Shown here piece after piece: positions 35,073 to 44,349 of a stretch of 64,000 bases of DNA. The notes beneath the pieces are model-generated. The model did not search any database. It saw nothing but the letters and a program-made list of their open reading frames with translations, and was not told the origin of the DNA. This DNA comes from an uncultured Ruminococcus sp. (GTDB taxonomy: Bacteria > Bacillota > Clostridia > Oscillospirales > Ruminococcaceae), in contig UPZA01000003.1 of NCBI GenBank assembly GCA_900538575.1, positions 186,001 to 250,000 on the forward strand, read 5' to 3'. The stretch's first letter is position 1; each line of letters starts with the position of its first letter. A program made the translations under genes and the position numbers.

Positions 35073-36126
35073 CGCTGTCGCCGCCTCTTGTTTCAGGGAT
35101 CATAGGCTGAAGCGTTTCCTCTTCATTTTTCGGAGAAGTTGCTTCAACCGTAAAATACTGTGAAATCTCCTCTATAAAGGATGAATCCAGAACAAACTTA
35201 TCGGCAGTCTGAGTTCCTGAGGGCGTTACAAACTTAGCCCTGTCGGAAACCGTTTCATCTTCCGAAGGATCGCTGTATTTCATCATAAATTTGATAGCAT
35301 ATTTTTTATCCTGATAATCAAGCGCTGAAATATCAGTTTCATTAGCGTTTACCATTGTTTCAAACGTATTGTCAAGGTTATCCGCTATCCTTGCGCCGTT
35401 AGTCTGGTTAACCATAGCCGTCAGAAGCGAGGCCGCTGTGGAAACACGCTGTATTTCTCCGCCGCCGTAGCCTCCGTAGCTGATAACCTTTTCAATCTGG
35501 TCCGGTCCAAGATACTGCAAACCGTCAGTCTGAGAGAAGCCTTCTATTTTTCCGGGAAGCGCAAAATTTACTCCGCCCATTATATTGCAAAGCTTCTGAA
35601 ATGATTCCGACTCAAAAACCATATAGCGATCTACGGGTATTTCAAGCGAAAACTCCGCCGCCGCCTTTACCTCCGCCGCTCCGCCGGATTTATAAATTTC
35701 AGAAATCGTTTTATTCTGTTCGCCCGCTATCATATTTTCCGGAAGTCCTATAAACACCATCTGCTTATGGACCGGCATAGAGCGCATAAGCATAAAAGTA
35801 TACTGCTTAGGATAAATTTCCTCCTCTTCCTCCTCAGAAACCTCCCAGTCATAGGTTTCTTCGTCGTCGGAACTCTCCTCTGACGAGGAGCTGTCGGAAC
35901 CTTCATCCGGAACGTCGGTACTGTCGCTGAGATCGAGTACGAACAATATAGTATGACTGTCGCTGTCAGACAGCGAGCCTGCCTCGTTATTCATCGTCAG
36001 AAGCGAAGAATTGTCACTGTCAATTTTGTCATAAATAATCATTGTTATACCGCCTATTATTATAAGCGATATTAAAAACGTCAGCAGAAACGGAATAGCA
36101 ATACTTCCTGATCTCTTTTTTTTCAT
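35062..36126 (-). CDS. Divergent LCP (LytR-CpsA-Psr)-like membrane protein
   Basis: A 354-aa protein with one N-terminal helix (about 10-32) and an outside domain. The blocks VDRYMVFESESFQKLCNIMG, GGVNFALPG, LGPDQIEKVISY and VSTAASLLTAMVNQ line up with the LCP core (DRY..VD...F..LVD.LGGV, L.G..AL.Y.R). LCP enzymes attach wall polymers to peptidoglycan using Arg residues that bind pyrophosphate. Those Arg positions are not seen here: where ALxYxRxR is expected it reads VISYGGYGG. A Ser/Asp/Glu-rich stretch (about 73-105) interrupts the N-terminal part of the domain. It may be a non-catalytic relative. AAAGGAG lies 12 bases upstream. First gene of the operon. Confidence 0.65.
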   Translation of the reverse strand: MKKKRSGSIAIPFLLTFLISLIIIGGITMIIYDKIDSDNSSLLTMNNEAGSLSDSDSHTILFVLDLSDSTDVPDEGSDSSSSEESSDDEETYDWEVSEEEEEEIYPKQYTFMLMRSMPVHKQMVFIGLPENMIAGEQNKTISEIYKSGGAAEVKAAAEFSLEIPVDRYMVFESESFQKLCNIMGGVNFALPGKIEGFSQTDGLQYLGPDQIEKVISYGGYGGGEIQRVSTAASLLTAMVNQTNGARIADNLDNTFETMVNANETDISALDYQDKKYAIKFMMKYSDPSEDETVSDRAKFVTPSGTQTADKFVLDSSFIEEISQYFTVEATSPKNEEETLQPMIPETRGGDSDAE

Positions 36127-36180
36127 GATTTATGGTATCTCCTTTCACAATATGCCGTTTAAAACGGCGTTTCTTTTTCT

Positions 36181-36209
36181 TTTATACATTTTTGTAATGT
36201 TGTATTCAA
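36181..36209 (-). promoter_or_regulatory. Promoter of the LCP-like/tatD/GH25 operon
   Basis: Minus-strand TTGAAT (36209-36204), 17 bases, TATAAA (36186-36181). Confidence 0.5.
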
Positions 36210-36212
36210 AAT

Positions 36213-36240
36213 GTTGAAAACTATGTTGAAACGGTTGAAA
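36213..36240. repeat. Three GTTGAAA direct repeats next to the LCP-operon -35
   Basis: GTTGAAA occurs at 36213, 36225 and 36234 (plus strand), that is TTTCAAC three times on the operon's strand. The array begins 4 bases upstream of the -35 box. Spacing is 12 and 9 bases. The layout looks like an activator or response-regulator site. Confidence 0.45.
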
Positions 36241-36289
36241 GTTTTTCCGCGTGCGGACATTCCATATAGTCAATCGGCATTTTATACAA

Positions 36290-36844
36290 TTAATCAAACA
36301 TAATTCGTTTATTTTTCTCTACATAACCGCTTGCCGACGCAATGTCCGACACCTTTATCACCGACAGCTCCAGGCCTTTCCTTCTGGCATAGGCTATAGT
36401 CTGCCCCGTACCGCTTTTATAATCGTCAACCACTCCTATAAGGCAGGAGGCGTTATCAACCATAAAACGATTGCGTATCTTATAACAGTCTCTGGAATAG
36501 CTGTCTGAAACGCATATTACTTCATACGCCTTTTCAAGCACATTATTCAGCGACCAAAGATCCGCGCCCTTAAATACGCTCCCATGTTCGGGATACGGCT
36601 TAGCGCAGATAAGCTTTATATTAGGAAGCTTCTTCTGAATATCAATTACTGATTCAGCCGCCCACAGATCTACGCCCCTGGCAAGGCCGGATATAAAATA
36701 TTCATATCCTGACTGTGCGGCAAGATAAATACGGTAATAAAGCATGCTTTTTATCATATTAAGAAGACTGTTATTCATTTCCCCGTATCCGGGCAGCTTT
36801 TCCGGACGGTGCCCTGTAAAACAGACTGATTTTTCTTTTGTCAT
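36290..36844 (-). CDS. DUF1273/YpsA-like SLOG-fold protein
   Basis: A 184-aa cytosolic protein of the DUF1273 (YpsA) family. It has the SLOG/Rossmann-like start SVCFTGHRPEKLPGYGE and the later GLARGVDLWAAESVI and DDYKSGTGQTIAYARRKG (nucleotide-binding glycine loop). YpsA of Bacillus subtilis and Staphylococcus affects cell division; the ligand is not established. I start at the ATG at 36844, preceded by AAAGGAACG, since the longer reading to 36994 adds an AT-rich hydrophobic stretch with no ribosome site. It is a monocistronic neighbour of the wall operon. Confidence 0.82.
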   Translation of the reverse strand: MTKEKSVCFTGHRPEKLPGYGEMNNSLLNMIKSMLYYRIYLAAQSGYEYFISGLARGVDLWAAESVIDIQKKLPNIKLICAKPYPEHGSVFKGADLWSLNNVLEKAYEVICVSDSYSRDCYKIRNRFMVDNASCLIGVVDDYKSGTGQTIAYARRKGLELSVIKVSDIASASGYVEKNKRIMFD

Positions 36845-36980
36845 TATTAAAGCGTTCCTTTCGATAAGACGAAATAAATATGAGTTTATATTATGATACT
36901 GAAAAAGTATAACATAATTTAATGAAAAATTCAAGACGGCGGAATATATTTTCATAAAGCTATAAAAAATAAATGATAAA

Positions 36981-37010
36981 AAGAAAAGGAGCATGGTCAG
37001 CCATGCTCCT
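36981..37010 (-). terminator. Terminator of the dual-permease ABC operon
   Basis: The 9-bp stem GGAGCATGG / CCATGCTCC is followed by TTTTCTTTTT on the minus strand, 8 bases after the last stop. Confidence 0.8.
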
Positions 37011-37017
37011 ATAAAAT

Positions 37018-38028
37018 TTATCCTACGAGACCTGATCGTTCTATACCCTCTGTAAAATATTTCTGCAAAAACGCATACATAATCAGTATAGGCAGTATCG
37101 AAATAAGACAGCCTGCTTCCATCCAGACAATCTGCTCTCTGAATCCGGCGGCGCCGCCCATATCCTTAAGAATCGTATTATTCAACTGCGTTCCAAGATT
37201 CTTTAGCATCAGAGCAATAGTCGTATTACTTGTAAAGAATGTTGAGCTTACATAATAATCGTTCCAATACCACACTACCGAAAAGAGAAATACTGTAAGG
37301 AAAGACGATAGAGCGTTTGGTATCATAATCTGTACAAACGTCCTGAGCGGACCGCAGCCGTCCAGATAAGCTGCGTCCTCAAGCTCTTTCGGCAGTCCCT
37401 TAAAGAACTGTCTGAAAATAAATATCATCAGTCCCGAACGTATTCCGTTTCCGGTCAGCGCAGGAAGATACATCGAAAGCGGATTGTTTATAAGGCTCCA
37501 ATCCGGATTACCGAGAAAATTCCTGAACTGCTGATACTGCGGTATAGCAATAACCTGAGACGGGACAAGAATCATCATCACCACGATGGCGAAAAGAAGT
37601 CCCTTCCCCCTGAATTTAAATCGTGCGAAGCCGTATCCGGCCAAAGCGCAGGAACATACCTGCACCAGCGAACAGCCTATATTCAGAAAAAGCGTGGTCT
37701 TTAAAGTTTCCCAGAAATTCATTGCATGAGCAGTTTCCTTGATAACCTTAAGAGTCAGGTTTCGGGGTATCCACATAACCGTTGGATCCGTCATATCGGA
37801 AGGATCCCTGAACGCACAGCTTATCATATAAATCAGCGGATAAAGTATAACAAAACATAATCCGAAAAGAATCAGGAATCTGAAAAACGGCCATACCTTT
37901 TCTATAAGCGCCTTTCTTCTGAGATAGGCAATTTCTTTTTTGCTCATTGTGGCCATACGGATTTTCTTAGCTTGTTTTTTGGACAATCCGTTGCCGATAA
38001 TTTTTTCTTCTTTAACAGCCTCTGCCAT
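37018..38028 (-). CDS. Sugar ABC transporter permease, MalG-type (pair B)
   Basis: A 336-aa inner-membrane subunit of a carbohydrate (CUT1) ABC importer with six helices. The cytoplasmic EAA loop that meets the ATPase is ELEDAAYLDGCGPLRTFVQI. A long charged N-terminal extension (about 45 residues, Lys-rich) precedes the first helix. It is the last gene of the operon, 12 bases after its partner permease. There is no ATPase gene here, so a shared MsmX-like ATPase encoded elsewhere is expected. Confidence 0.93.
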   Translation of the reverse strand: MAEAVKEEKIIGNGLSKKQAKKIRMATMSKKEIAYLRRKALIEKVWPFFRFLILFGLCFVILYPLIYMISCAFRDPSDMTDPTVMWIPRNLTLKVIKETAHAMNFWETLKTTLFLNIGCSLVQVCSCALAGYGFARFKFRGKGLLFAIVVMMILVPSQVIAIPQYQQFRNFLGNPDWSLINNPLSMYLPALTGNGIRSGLMIFIFRQFFKGLPKELEDAAYLDGCGPLRTFVQIMIPNALSSFLTVFLFSVVWYWNDYYVSSTFFTSNTTIALMLKNLGTQLNNTILKDMGGAAGFREQIVWMEAGCLISILPILIMYAFLQKYFTEGIERSGLVG

Positions 38029-38040
38029 TGCCTACCCTCC

Positions 38041-38925
38041 TTAATCTACCTCGTAATAAATAAATCTGTTTACTATCGCAACAATTATTCCAAGCGCTAC
38101 TATAACAATTCCGAAATAAGCCCACGCCATTGCTGCCGAAATTCCGTACTGCCAGTCCTTCTGCATTGTAAGAACTCTGTCCATTACAAGATTGCTCGGA
38201 TCGGTAAAGGAATCTATAATAGTGAAAATCAAATTTGCAAGTATCATCGGACTTACATAGGGGAAAGTGATCTTCCAGAAATATTCCCAAGCCGTAGCGC
38301 CCTCCATCTGTGCGGCCTCCTTTGCAGAAACCGGAATATTCTGCAAAGCCGCAAGAAATATCAGTATCTGTATTCCGGCATTCCAGACGAGACCAAATAT
38401 ATCGGTGGTTACAGTCTGTATAGTCTGGGTAAGCTGATCGCTTATCCCGTAAATTCCTAAGAATTCCAGAAGCTCGCCGACAAGGTCGGTTTCAAACATT
38501 GTCGAAAACTGGGTTGCGCCGCTGTTTCCGCTTGTAGCCATATTTCCCGTTATAATATTATAAACCGGACCGGTTGCGATAATTACCGGCAGGAAGAACA
38601 CTGCCCTTGCAAAGCCCCTGCCTTTAAATTTCTGATTGAGCATAACGGCTACAAAAAGAGCAAATATAAGAATAAGCGGAGTTTTCATAGCGGTTGTCTT
38701 TAAAACAGAAACCAGTCTCTCGGCATATACCTCGTCTCCGAGAAAAGCCTGCTTGTAATTATCCAGTCCGACAAAGCCGCCGAAAACGTTTCTCTCAATA
38801 TCCCGGAAGGAATAGGTGAACGATTTTATAAGGGGGACTATAAAGAAAAGCACTGTTCCCACAAGCCAGAGCGCTATAAAGCCGTAGCCGTAAAGACTTT
38901 TTCTCTTCTCATACGCTATCTTCAT
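38041..38925 (-). CDS. Sugar ABC transporter permease, MalF-type (pair B)
   Basis: A 294-aa CUT1 permease with six helices. It opens with the usual GYGFIALWLVGTVLFFIVPL segment and has the EAA loop SAKEAAQMEGATAWEYFWKI. Its ATG overlaps the stop of the DUF5696 gene (TGATG), so the two are translationally coupled. That coupling ties the DUF5696 protein to this second permease pair rather than to pair A. Confidence 0.92.
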   Translation of the reverse strand: MKIAYEKRKSLYGYGFIALWLVGTVLFFIVPLIKSFTYSFRDIERNVFGGFVGLDNYKQAFLGDEVYAERLVSVLKTTAMKTPLILIFALFVAVMLNQKFKGRGFARAVFFLPVIIATGPVYNIITGNMATSGNSGATQFSTMFETDLVGELLEFLGIYGISDQLTQTIQTVTTDIFGLVWNAGIQILIFLAALQNIPVSAKEAAQMEGATAWEYFWKITFPYVSPMILANLIFTIIDSFTDPSNLVMDRVLTMQKDWQYGISAAMAWAYFGIVIVALGIIVAIVNRFIYYEVD

Positions 38926-41282
38926 CAGTTATTCAGCGCTCCTTCCCCTAAAAAATCATCAAGCATGTAAACCGTTCCGTTTACATTTATTTCTCCTGTA
39001 GAGATATTTATTTTTGTTACAGTTCCGTTTTCATAGGAGGTTGTAATAACGTCTCCGTTTGTTTCATAACCGGTTATTCTTTCGGAGGCCGTTCCGCCGA
39101 GTACCTTGCCGCTAAGCTCGTAGCCCCTTGCCGCGGCTTCTGTCCAGTACTTATAATTTGCATAGAAATAAATATCGTATACGGTATCCTTCAGCTCGTT
39201 GGTTTCCTTGTAAAGCATATCGTAATTGAAATTCGAGCCTGTTGCCAGCGCCTTCAGCATCAGCGTCTTATAATCGGCGCTTCCGTTGACAGCTTCTGTT
39301 GAATAAGGCTTAAGACCGTGCATTGCGACCTGATAAAAAGGTACGTCCTCATCAAAAATATCAAATTCGCTTGAGGACATAGGAACATTCGTAATATGAT
39401 CCACACTTGAGAACGAATAAGCGTTGGCTGTATCCGCCAATATCGAACCTACGCCGTTTTTCACTTTCTCATAATTTCCCTCAAGAATAGCCATTGTGTC
39501 GTCTCTGGAAAGAGTATTTTTGCCGTAATCTCCGTATAGAGCGGACGTCATATCTCCCAATGAAACTCCGGTAAGACCTTTTTCGGAATAATTTTCAGTC
39601 AGATCCGAATAAATATCGTCAAAAGCCGACGGAGATAGAAGAGAAACAGGATCGTAGAATGTGCTCTGTACTCCGTAAGCCCTATCGTAGGTCAGCAGTC
39701 TTGAATAAGAACCGGAAACTCTCGTAGTTGTTTTAGTAAATGTGAAATAGCCCTGACCGCTTATGAATCCTTTATTATTTACGGCAGGATACAGGGAGAT
39801 ATTATTTCCTTTAAGATAATCGGTAAATTCCTCAAACGCACTTTTACCGCCCAGTACCCCCGCCGGCTTCGCCTTATAATCCACCTTGCCCGCAATTCCC
39901 GCGTTAGTCCAGTTGTCATAAGTCAGGACCATATTATCGGCGCCGCAATTTTTCAGTTCTTCAACTATTTCCTTCGCCTGTTCAAACCCGGTAATCTCAG
40001 TTTTCATCGTAATCGGAAAGCCCAGTATTGATTTCTGCTTCTCAACACCGCCGTAAAGATTTATATAAAGCGAAGGATCGGTTAAACCTGAGCCTGTCAC
40101 GCCCTCATCCTTTTCAAGATAATCCCTGTATTTAAGGGCAATGTCCGTAAACGTAACATCGTTTCCGGAAACAGGATAATATCTCAGCTCAATATTATCG
40201 GTTTTTATTTTACCCTGTTCGAAAACAGTAAACGCGCTTGCCTCTCCGTTCATTATATAGGTTTCCGATCCTCTGAGCATGAACGTAAACCCGCACACGT
40301 TATAGCTGCTTTTTGACTGTCCGCTTACGCTCGCCTCAAGCGTCGCATTTGCGTCTCCGGAATGTATCGCAACAAGCGCGCCGTTCTTTCCGCCCTTTAA
40401 TATGCCGTAAACAGGCATATAAACCTTTTGCGTCACGGCCGGCTTTGTTTCAGGAACGGCTGATATATCTGATCCGTAAACCTTTGACATATAGCTTTTT
40501 GCGGAAGTCTTTCCATTATTGAAATTAATAAGCGCGCCGCTTCCGTCCGGTATAACGAAGCTGCCCTCCTCGTCGTCGAGAGCCGCGCCAAAGCTGTTGA
40601 ATACGGAAATTGAGGTCAGCAGACTTCCCGTAGCCGAGGAAATGTCCTCCTCTTCAATGTTTTCGACGTCTACCCTGACATTGAGATAATCCTCGCATAG
40701 CGTATATTCAATTGGAATTTTCGCTCCGCAGTCCTTGAAATTATAAACGACCTTAACTCCGTTATCTATATTCGAGATCTTTACCGTCGCCTTGTTTGCC
40801 GATCTTAAAGTCTTGCTGGTTCTGTCCTTTGGAACGCCGTAAGTAACCACGACAGCCGAAGCGAGCTGCCGCCTAAGCGAATTTGTCGCTCCCGGATCGC
40901 CGTATGCGTTAATCGGCGCAGACCACCATATATAGCCCGTAGATTTATTTTTAATCGCAAACAGATTTCCTTTTTCCTTGGGATTAACGCCCTTTTCCTG
41001 CGCTTCGTCCGAAACGTCGGTGCAGGCGTATAGCTGATAGCCGTCGTTTTCGCCCACAAGCTCCATTGTGGACAAAGCTTCTTCTTCGGTACGCTCGACG
41101 AAATCCTCGTCCACCTCGTCAGGAACGGCTTCTTCCTCGTCCCCGCCGGCCGTTTCAGCGTCGCCGGCAGCAGCGTCTCCGCCGGCAGCGTCCTCCTCAT
41201 CGGCGTAAACTGAAGTTACAGGCGCCATCAAGGCAAGAACCATCGCACCGATTAAAAGCTTTTTGAATTTATTATTCATCAA
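38925..41282 (-). CDS. Secreted DUF5696-like protein of the ABC operon
   Basis: A 785-aa exported protein. Signal peptide (KKLLIGAMVLALMAPVTSVY), then an Ala/Asp/Glu-rich acidic stretch (about 28-62), then a large folded region. The N-terminal half is beta-rich (TGYIWWSAPINAYGDPGATN). The C-terminal half (about 440-730) looks like a TIM barrel related to glycoside hydrolases (NMVLTYDNWTNAG, GLTGVSLGDMTSALYGDY, ALATGSNFNYDMLY). I match it to DUF5696 from memory of similar operons, not by search. No catalytic pair can be named. It may process or bind the imported glycan outside the cell. There is no membrane anchor after the signal. Confidence 0.7.
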   Translation of the reverse strand: MMNNKFKKLLIGAMVLALMAPVTSVYADEEDAAGGDAAAGDAETAGGDEEEAVPDEVDEDFVERTEEEALSTMELVGENDGYQLYACTDVSDEAQEKGVNPKEKGNLFAIKNKSTGYIWWSAPINAYGDPGATNSLRRQLASAVVVTYGVPKDRTSKTLRSANKATVKISNIDNGVKVVYNFKDCGAKIPIEYTLCEDYLNVRVDVENIEEEDISSATGSLLTSISVFNSFGAALDDEEGSFVIPDGSGALINFNNGKTSAKSYMSKVYGSDISAVPETKPAVTQKVYMPVYGILKGGKNGALVAIHSGDANATLEASVSGQSKSSYNVCGFTFMLRGSETYIMNGEASAFTVFEQGKIKTDNIELRYYPVSGNDVTFTDIALKYRDYLEKDEGVTGSGLTDPSLYINLYGGVEKQKSILGFPITMKTEITGFEQAKEIVEELKNCGADNMVLTYDNWTNAGIAGKVDYKAKPAGVLGGKSAFEEFTDYLKGNNISLYPAVNNKGFISGQGYFTFTKTTTRVSGSYSRLLTYDRAYGVQSTFYDPVSLLSPSAFDDIYSDLTENYSEKGLTGVSLGDMTSALYGDYGKNTLSRDDTMAILEGNYEKVKNGVGSILADTANAYSFSSVDHITNVPMSSSEFDIFDEDVPFYQVAMHGLKPYSTEAVNGSADYKTLMLKALATGSNFNYDMLYKETNELKDTVYDIYFYANYKYWTEAAARGYELSGKVLGGTASERITGYETNGDVITTSYENGTVTKINISTGEINVNGTVYMLDDFLGEGALNN

Positions 41283-41308
41283 TATTTCACCGCCTTTATC
41301 ACGTTAGC

Positions 41309-41938
41309 TTAAACCTTGATCCTGTAAGCTATTTCTGTATAAATCGAATAACCGAACACATATACCTGCTGAAGCAGAGAAAGCAGAAGAACAAGCAGGA
41401 ATAATATTATCAGCATAGCGGCAATGGTCAGTATTATAGCAAAGACCGTTTTCATAAAAGAATACTGGTGAACCGCTTTTATCGCGGAAAATATCAGTAT
41501 AACAGTCCAACCAGTACCGATTATCGAAACCGCCTGAATAAAAATATATTCGTCTCTCACAAGAACATGCGACAAAATTGTATTAATATAAATCTGCGCA
41601 ATGTAAGGTATCATAGCGTAAGCGCTGTAAACGCATATATTTTTAAGACTTCCTTCACCGTCAAGGAGCGTACAAACCGCCCAGTTTGCAATAACCCATG
41701 TGCCGAATATTATAAAGCTCTGAGTTATATAAGGAATAATGTTGAACATCTTGTCATAGCTGACATAATATTGAAAGCCGTAAAGACGGTTATAGGCTAT
41801 CTGCGCAAAAAACAGCAGCACTATAATAAGGAAAGCGTATTTAAGCGAACCCGCCTTTTTCCAGCGGAGATCCTCAAATCCCTCAAACGGATGAAAAACA
41901 GCATGCTTTACAAACTGCTTCTGCGTAAGATCCAGCAT
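41309..41938 (-). CDS. YIP1-family membrane protein of the ABC operon
   Basis: A 209-aa polytopic protein with about five helices, of the Yip1-domain type. Typical are the N-terminal HPFEGFEDLRWKKAGSLKYA and the helix pattern VIANWAVCTLLDGEGSLKNI. The function of bacterial YIP1 proteins is unknown. Its ATG overlaps the stop of the NHL gene (TAATG), so it is coupled to that gene. The HPFEGFEDLRWKK segment, predicted to be cytosolic, suggests contact with a soluble partner; this is inference. Confidence 0.75.
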   Translation of the reverse strand: MLDLTQKQFVKHAVFHPFEGFEDLRWKKAGSLKYAFLIIVLLFFAQIAYNRLYGFQYYVSYDKMFNIIPYITQSFIIFGTWVIANWAVCTLLDGEGSLKNICVYSAYAMIPYIAQIYINTILSHVLVRDEYIFIQAVSIIGTGWTVILIFSAIKAVHQYSFMKTVFAIILTIAAMLIILFLLVLLLSLLQQVYVFGYSIYTEIAYRIKV

Positions 41939-43434
41939 TATTCTTCACTCTCCTTCTTAGCCCTTTCGGCCTTTTTCTTTTTTCGAACCTTTACCAATAC
42001 TACCGATCCGATTATAACGACAGCGGCTCCTCCGATTATCCAAGCGAAATATTCCTTCAAGAAGTCCGAACGCCAGCCCTCGAAAGCCTTGTTGTAAATG
42101 CCTGCTGCGTCCGCCATTTTTGCGTATTTCATAGCGGATTTATATTCGCCCTTATTAAGCATCGCGCTTGCTATTCCTATATAAGCTCTTCGGTAATTTC
42201 CGTCTCTTTTCAATATCTCGTTCCACGGATCGAGAGCCTCTTCATAATAGCCTCCGTTATAAAGGCTTACCGCCTCATGAACTATTTCACCGAATTCCGT
42301 TTCAACAAAAATCGTAACCGTAGCTTTTGTCTGGTCCAAAACGTATATATTATCGTCCATAGTTTCCAGCGCCGAGGGCCTTGTAAAGCCTCCGAGCTGA
42401 TCCGCCTTTGTTCCTATTATAAACATCAGCCACAGCTCTTCGTCATACTGAAAAACTCTGCCTGTCGCAAGATCCAGGCAATTGATAGTTCCATCCTCGC
42501 TTATGTCTATATCCACAAGCTGAGTTTCGTCGACCTTGACGCTGGAGCTTATAGCCATAGACGGATAATCGCCGATATATATTTCATAATCTGCAAACAG
42601 ATTATCTCCGCTGGGACTAAGCTTTTTCACTATATCGGTAGTCTGAGTCGTAGACTCCGTAGACGTAAAGATAAAGCCCTCGGAATCTATGTCGAAATTA
42701 GAAAATCCGGCCGGAACGCTTCTCCTTCTCTTAGCCCTTGCCTCGTCCGACAAAATAGCATTCCAGAAATAATTAGCTAAAACCTCCGAAGTAGCTTCGA
42801 CTCTGTTTGCGCCGTAATAGCCTATAAACGCTCCTTCGCTGTCGAACATAGCGGCTCCGCTTGTGACGTTATTCAGGACAACATATATATTTCCGGCTTT
42901 ATCAGCCAGAACCTTCTGAGGAAGAAACGTAAGATCCTGATTGAAGATTTCAGATTCCGGCTTTGTTATTTCCAGATTTATATTTCCGTCGGCGTCGCAC
43001 CTTATTACTCTTGCATTATCATTATCCGCAATATAAAGCATACCGTCGGTATCTGAAACAAATATTCCCTTTGGGTTTTTAAGCGTTGTTTCCGTTCCGT
43101 CCGCGTACCTGAACGTGTCAAGAATTTTCAATACGCGCCTGAATTCAGAATCAACTATCACTATACGGCTGTTGCCGGTATCGACAATATAAAAATTATT
43201 ATCCGCGTCTTTAAAGAGATCGCTCGGATCCTTGAAATGACCTACGCCAAGATCATCTCCGGAAACGGCTCTGTCCGCGATATATCCGGCTTGCGAAGGA
43301 ATCGGCTCGCCCCACCTGTCGTAATTATAAACGTCGTAGGGTTCCTCGGCGCCGACCGACAATGCCGAAACATTTCCGATCATAAGCACACCCGCAAACG
43401 CAGCCGCAAGAAATTTTTTTAAGCCTTTGCTCAT
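41938..43434 (-). CDS. Membrane-anchored NHL-repeat/TPR protein of the ABC operon
   Basis: A 498-aa exported type I membrane protein. Signal peptide (FLAAAFAGVLMIGNVSALSV), then an NHL-like beta-propeller (about 60-350) with repeated FYIVDTGNSRIVIVDSE, LYIADNDNARVIRCDADG, IYVVLNN and IYVLDQTKATVTIF blades. A TPR pair (about 380-440: YYEEALDPWNEILKRDGNYR, GEYKSAMKYAKMADAAG), one helix (WIIGGAAVVIIGSVVLV) and a Lys/Glu tail follow. It looks like an extracellular binding or scaffold protein. I start at 43434; in-frame codons upstream (43500, 43449) have poorer ribosome sites. Confidence 0.78.
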   Translation of the reverse strand: MSKGLKKFLAAAFAGVLMIGNVSALSVGAEEPYDVYNYDRWGEPIPSQAGYIADRAVSGDDLGVGHFKDPSDLFKDADNNFYIVDTGNSRIVIVDSEFRRVLKILDTFRYADGTETTLKNPKGIFVSDTDGMLYIADNDNARVIRCDADGNINLEITKPESEIFNQDLTFLPQKVLADKAGNIYVVLNNVTSGAAMFDSEGAFIGYYGANRVEATSEVLANYFWNAILSDEARAKRRRSVPAGFSNFDIDSEGFIFTSTESTTQTTDIVKKLSPSGDNLFADYEIYIGDYPSMAISSSVKVDETQLVDIDISEDGTINCLDLATGRVFQYDEELWLMFIIGTKADQLGGFTRPSALETMDDNIYVLDQTKATVTIFVETEFGEIVHEAVSLYNGGYYEEALDPWNEILKRDGNYRRAYIGIASAMLNKGEYKSAMKYAKMADAAGIYNKAFEGWRSDFLKEYFAWIIGGAAVVIIGSVVLVKVRKKKKAERAKKESEE

Positions 43435-43465
43435 CTTAATTCTCATCCTTTCTGCATTTGCCGGT

Positions 43466-44338
43466 TTATTCCTTGATACCGGAGTGCGCCATTGTTTCAA
43501 TTACGTTTTTCTGAGCCAGCATAAATATTACTATCGGCGGAACCAGCATGAACACCGCCGCCGCGGCCGCTACTCCCGCTCGTGCAAGACCCGCCATTGC
43601 GGCCTGCTGAACAACTGTAGGAAGAGTCTTAAGCGATTCATCGTAAACGAGCGTACCGCCCTGTATATTCCATGCCGCCTGAAACGCAAATATAATAAGC
43701 GTCATCAGCGCAGGCTTCTGATTAGGCATAACGATCTTCCAGCAGATAGTGAACATATTCGCTCCGTCCACCTTTGCCGCCTCAATCATAGCGTCGGGCA
43801 TAGTGCTCATAGACTGGCGCATAAGGAACAATCCCATAGGCGACGCAATCGAAGGAAGTATCAGCGCCCAGTATGTATCTATCATATTAAGCTTAGCCAT
43901 GACGATATACTGCATAATATATATTACATTACTGGTATACAGAAGCGATATAACAATAACGCTGTTTATAACCTTGCTGCCTGGAAAGCGGCATTTGGCC
44001 AGTACGAACGCCGCCATAGAAGCGACTATGCACTGTGCAAGGGTTACGGTTACCGTTACAAATACGCTGTTGAATACATAGCGTGAAAACGGCACCCACA
44101 TTTCACTCATAACGCTGAACATATCCCGGAAATTATCCAGCGTAGGACTTATCGCATAAAGCTTAGGCGGAAAAATAAACAGCTCCTGCACAGGCTTTAT
44201 AGACATGACTATTGCAAGATAAATAGGCAGCGCCATGAATAATCCTAAAATCAGCAGAAAAATAAATATGCCGATAGTTCCGCCTATTCTTTTTCCGGCC
44301 TGCTTGCTTGACGCTTTCATACGTTTGGCATCAGTCAT
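43466..44338 (-). CDS. Sugar ABC transporter permease, MalG-type (pair A)
   Basis: A 290-aa CUT1 permease with six helices and the EAA loop MPDAMIEAAKVDGANMFTIC. It directly follows its partner (11-base gap) downstream of the solute-binding protein gene, so it forms the main permease pair for that binding protein. It differs clearly from the pair B permease at 37018 in length, N-terminus and loop sequences, so the two pairs are not a recent duplication. Confidence 0.93.
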   Translation of the reverse strand: MTDAKRMKASSKQAGKRIGGTIGIFIFLLILGLFMALPIYLAIVMSIKPVQELFIFPPKLYAISPTLDNFRDMFSVMSEMWVPFSRYVFNSVFVTVTVTLAQCIVASMAAFVLAKCRFPGSKVINSVIVISLLYTSNVIYIMQYIVMAKLNMIDTYWALILPSIASPMGLFLMRQSMSTMPDAMIEAAKVDGANMFTICWKIVMPNQKPALMTLIIFAFQAAWNIQGGTLVYDESLKTLPTVVQQAAMAGLARAGVAAAAAVFMLVPPIVIFMLAQKNVIETMAHSGIKE

Positions 44339-44349
44339 TTATTTCCCTC

